From: an uncultured Oscillospiraceae bacterium
GTDB taxonomy: Bacteria > Bacillota > Clostridia > Oscillospirales > Ruminococcaceae
Reading direction: 5' to 3'
NCBI GenBank assembly: GCA_900539695.1
Contig: UQDG01000007.1
Span: 27,525-91,524 of the forward strand
DNA: 64,000 nucleotides
Below the pieces are notes generated by a model. It was not told the origin of the DNA. It saw nothing but the letters and a program-made list of their open reading frames with translations, and did no database searches. Numbering within the stretch: the stretch's first letter is position 1; every line of letters begins with the position of its first letter. Made by a program: the position numbers and the translations under genes. Shown here piece by piece: positions 62,166-64,000 of the stretch.

Positions 62166-63404
62166 ATGTCTGTGGCAAGAAGAAAAGATAGTCGTGGTCG
62201 TGTTCTCAAAGACGGTGAGGTTCAGCGCAAGAACGATGGACTTTATATGTTCCGCTGGACTGCCCGCAATGGAAAGCGCCACACGATTTATGATGCAACG
62301 CTGGAGGGGTTGCGCGATAAGGAAGACAAAATCAAGCATGATCTCGCTGACGGTATTCGTGCTGTTGAGAGCAATGTGACGGTCAATGATATGTTTACGC
62401 TGTGGCGTAAAGATAAGATTGGTATTAAGGAACATACACTCACCAATTATGTGTATATGTATAATCGCTTTATTAAAGACACGATTGGTGAGATGAAGAT
62501 TAAGGATGTCCGCAAATCCGATATTCGGCATTTCTACGGAGACATTTTGCGCAACAACAAAATGGCAATTAACACTCTTGATACTATCAACAATGTTCTC
62601 CATCAAGTCTTTGCCGTTGCGGTTGACGATGAGTACATTCGGGGTAATCCCACGGACGGTGTATATGCGTCTATAAAGGCAGCATACCACTACGAAACAC
62701 CGAAAAGGCACGCTTTAACTCGTCCGCAGCAAGCAGCATTTCTTTCGTTCATCAAGAATACGCCGAAGTATCTGCACTGGCTTTCCCTTTTCGTATTTCT
62801 GTTGGGAACAGGATGCCGCATTTCGGAAGCAATCGGGCTGTGCTGGGAAGATGTGGATTTTGAGAACGAAACCATCACTATCCGGCACAATCTGGTTTAT
62901 CATCAAGATCAAGCCGGAAAGTGCTACTTTACTCTTTCAACACCAAAGACAAAAGCTGGTGAACGGGTAATTCCTTTAATTGACGAGGTGCGAGAAGCAC
63001 TATTGAAGGAAAAGGCTCATCAAGATGAACTTGAAATGACTTGCCAGTTTCAAATTGCCGGATTGAATGATTTTGTATTCCTAAACCGTTTTGGGAGTGT
63101 CCAGAATCCACAAGCTGTTAATCGTGCTATTGCAAGGATTACGCGTGATTATAATGAGCATGAACTTGATCTCGCAGAAAAAGAAAAGCGTGAAGCGCAG
63201 TTGTTGCCGCCGTTCTCTTGTCATAACTTGCGCCATACTTATTGTACTCGTCTTTGTGAAGTTGAGACAAACATTAAGCTGATTCAGGAGCTTATGGGAC
63301 ACGCGGACATTAAAACTACGATGCAGATTTACGCGGAAGTAACCCAGCAGGCAAAAGCTGATGCGGGTGTGCGGTTAAGTGGTAATCTCGGTATTGCCAT
63401 TTGA
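62166..63404 (+). CDS. int: Tyrosine integrase (Tn916/phage type)
   Basis: The protein has 412 residues from the ATG at 62166 behind AAAGGAG. The N-terminal arm-binding domain (RRKDSRGRVLKDGEVQRKND and on) and a core-binding domain precede the catalytic domain with Arg218 (GTGCRISEAIGL), His353-x2-Arg356 (HNLRHTYCTR), and Tyr389 (MQIYAEV), so all catalytic residues are present. It should recombine the lysS 3'-end core with the element's end. Arm-type repeats with ACACCA lie right after the gene and at the left end. It is the only complete integrase in the window, and could act on both elements. Confidence 0.92.
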   Translation: MSVARRKDSRGRVLKDGEVQRKNDGLYMFRWTARNGKRHTIYDATLEGLRDKEDKIKHDLADGIRAVESNVTVNDMFTLWRKDKIGIKEHTLTNYVYMYNRFIKDTIGEMKIKDVRKSDIRHFYGDILRNNKMAINTLDTINNVLHQVFAVAVDDEYIRGNPTDGVYASIKAAYHYETPKRHALTRPQQAAFLSFIKNTPKYLHWLSLFVFLLGTGCRISEAIGLCWEDVDFENETITIRHNLVYHQDQAGKCYFTLSTPKTKAGERVIPLIDEVREALLKEKAHQDELEMTCQFQIAGLNDFVFLNRFGSVQNPQAVNRAIARITRDYNEHELDLAEKEKREAQLLPPFSCHNLRHTYCTRLCEVETNIKLIQELMGHADIKTTMQIYAEVTQQAKADAGVRLSGNLGIAI

Positions 63405-63410
63405 TTTTAC

Positions 63411-63442
63411 TGCACCAGCCACTACACCACTTTTACACCAAC
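63411..63442. repeat. Right-end ACACCA-type arm repeats
   Basis: GCACCA, ACACCAC and ACACCAACT occur within 32 bases just after the integrase gene and resemble the left-end set at 33968 and 43786, as expected for integrase arm-binding sites. The 63405-63742 gap has no gene; it holds these sites, the right attachment site and a terminator. Confidence 0.55.
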
Positions 63443-63559
63443 TTTGTTGAGAGTTTTGCAAGAGCTATTGAGGGTTACACCAGATGACTAAGTAGAACAT
63501 CCTATAAAGTAAGGGTTTTATAACCTTATAGAGACATCTAAGGATGCCAACTTAGAATC

Positions 63560-63583
63560 CCGACGATGAAGCCCATCGACTAA
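63560..63583 (+). other. Right attachment site with a displaced lysS 3' end
   Basis: CCGACGATGAAGCCCATC and the following GACTAA read Pro-Thr-Met-Lys-Pro-Ile-Asp-stop in frame, a variant of the present LysS end (PTMKPVD). The core ACGATGAAGCC (63563-63573) is identical to the other two copies. The simplest reading is that this is the lysS tail present before the integrations. Confidence 0.78.
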
Positions 63584-63675
63584 AAAGCATTGATTCTACG
63601 CATTTTATCAACCGCGTTTGGATGATTTGACACCACATTGACACCAAACTTGTGCAGAAAAGGCTTTACAAGAAA

Positions 63676-63717
63676 GCAGAGAGTTATCCTCTTACGGATG
63701 ACTCTCTGCTTTTTTTG
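63676..63717 (+). terminator. Terminator right of the attachment site
   Basis: GCAGAGAGTTATCC / GGATGACTCTCTGC forms a 14-bp stem with one G-U pair, followed by eight T. It could be the former lysS terminator, since it follows the displaced lysS tail. Confidence 0.85.
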
Positions 63718-63742
63718 TTTATGTAGTTGTGCATTTCTGCGC

Positions 63743-63916
63743 GGAAGTAATGAGGTGATAGCTGACGCGAAGGAACAGGGCCGTAAGGGTCTTGTCCTGA
63801 CCTGCAAGGTCCGACCTGTCCACTACTACGCCAAGTTCGGATTTGTGGATGAGGGTGTGACCGACAAGTCCACGCACGGCAATGTTTCGTGGCATCAGAT
63901 GCGATTGACATTCTAA
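63743..63916 (+). pseudogene. GNAT acetyltransferase, C-terminal fragment
   Basis: About 57 residues, including EVIADAKEQGRKGLVLTC and VHYYAKFGFVDEGVTDK, form the C-terminal half of a GNAT protein. The acetyl-CoA-binding half and a start codon are missing; upstream in this frame is only the terminator region. It differs from the GNAT fragment at 34982. The 5' part may have been lost during an earlier integration event. Confidence 0.7.
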
Positions 63917-63919
63917 TAC

Positions 63920-64000
63920 TGTGCAAAAAAATCCCCCAGAGTAATTGAACTGCACCCCATTTGTTAGACAGTATGATATACTATCTAACAGATGGGGTGA
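63920..64000 (+). mobile_element. Probable left end of an insertion sequence (IS3-like), cut by the window end
   Basis: Directly after the GNAT fragment comes TGTGCAAAAAAATCCCCC, resembling an IS terminal repeat, and then a large imperfect palindrome (63955-63974 with 63978-63997, CCCCATTTGTTAGACAGTAT and its near-complement), as often found before the first gene of IS3-group elements. No transposase is visible inside the window. Confidence 0.35.

Overview
The window looks like a chromosome segment of a gut Firmicute of the Oscillospiraceae/Ruminococcaceae type (Faecalibacterium, Gemmiger or Subdoligranulum-like). This is inferred from the GC-rich host genes, Gram-positive style promoters and ribosome binding sites, and the gene content. 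No rRNA gene, tRNA gene or CRISPR array was seen.

Layout. (1) 1-10048: the 3' part of a giant GLUG-repeat surface protein, followed by three small pilin-like genes. (2) 10180-12384: a BTAD-family regulator and a membrane protein, each with its own promoter and terminator. (3) 12629-29254: a long, tightly packed cell-surface glycan locus. It holds eight recognisable or likely glycosyltransferases (three GT4, two GT2, one GT11, one GT6, one GT-C-like), a GT-D-like protein, a beta-propeller protein, a Wzx-type flippase, a sugar-nucleotide epimerase, a nucleotidyltransferase, a membrane/kinase fusion and a HAD phosphatase. A GT11 alpha-1,2-fucosyltransferase together with a GT6 enzyme is the pair needed for an H then A/B histo-blood-group-like cap. 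(4) 29381-33920: housekeeping genes kdgK-like, trpS, greA and lysS. (5) 33900-63583: two integrative elements in tandem at the 3' end of lysS. The attachment core ACGATGAAGCC occurs at 33900, 43718 and 63563.

Element 1 (about 9.8 kb) is a decayed left end of an element like element 2, then a broken GNAT gene, a Cof-type phosphatase, a LicR-type regulator and a beta-glucoside PTS operon with a GH1 enzyme, a DMT-family transporter and a small membrane protein. Element 2 (about 19.8 kb, richer in A+T) is an integrative mobilisable element. It has a VirD4-type coupling protein, a MobV-type relaxase, a SprT-like protease, a serine recombinase, a very large single-chain restriction enzyme, a MerR regulator, unknown cargo, a primase/helicase, an excisionase and a Tn916-type integrase. 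(6) 63584-64000: a terminator, a broken GNAT gene and the probable start of an insertion sequence.

The most unusual items are a 2181-residue protein that joins an ISL3-transposase-like N-terminus to a type ISP restriction-modification enzyme, the GT11/GT6 pair, a GH1 enzyme with Gln at the acid/base position, and the mobile PTS island bounded by lysS-derived attachment sites.
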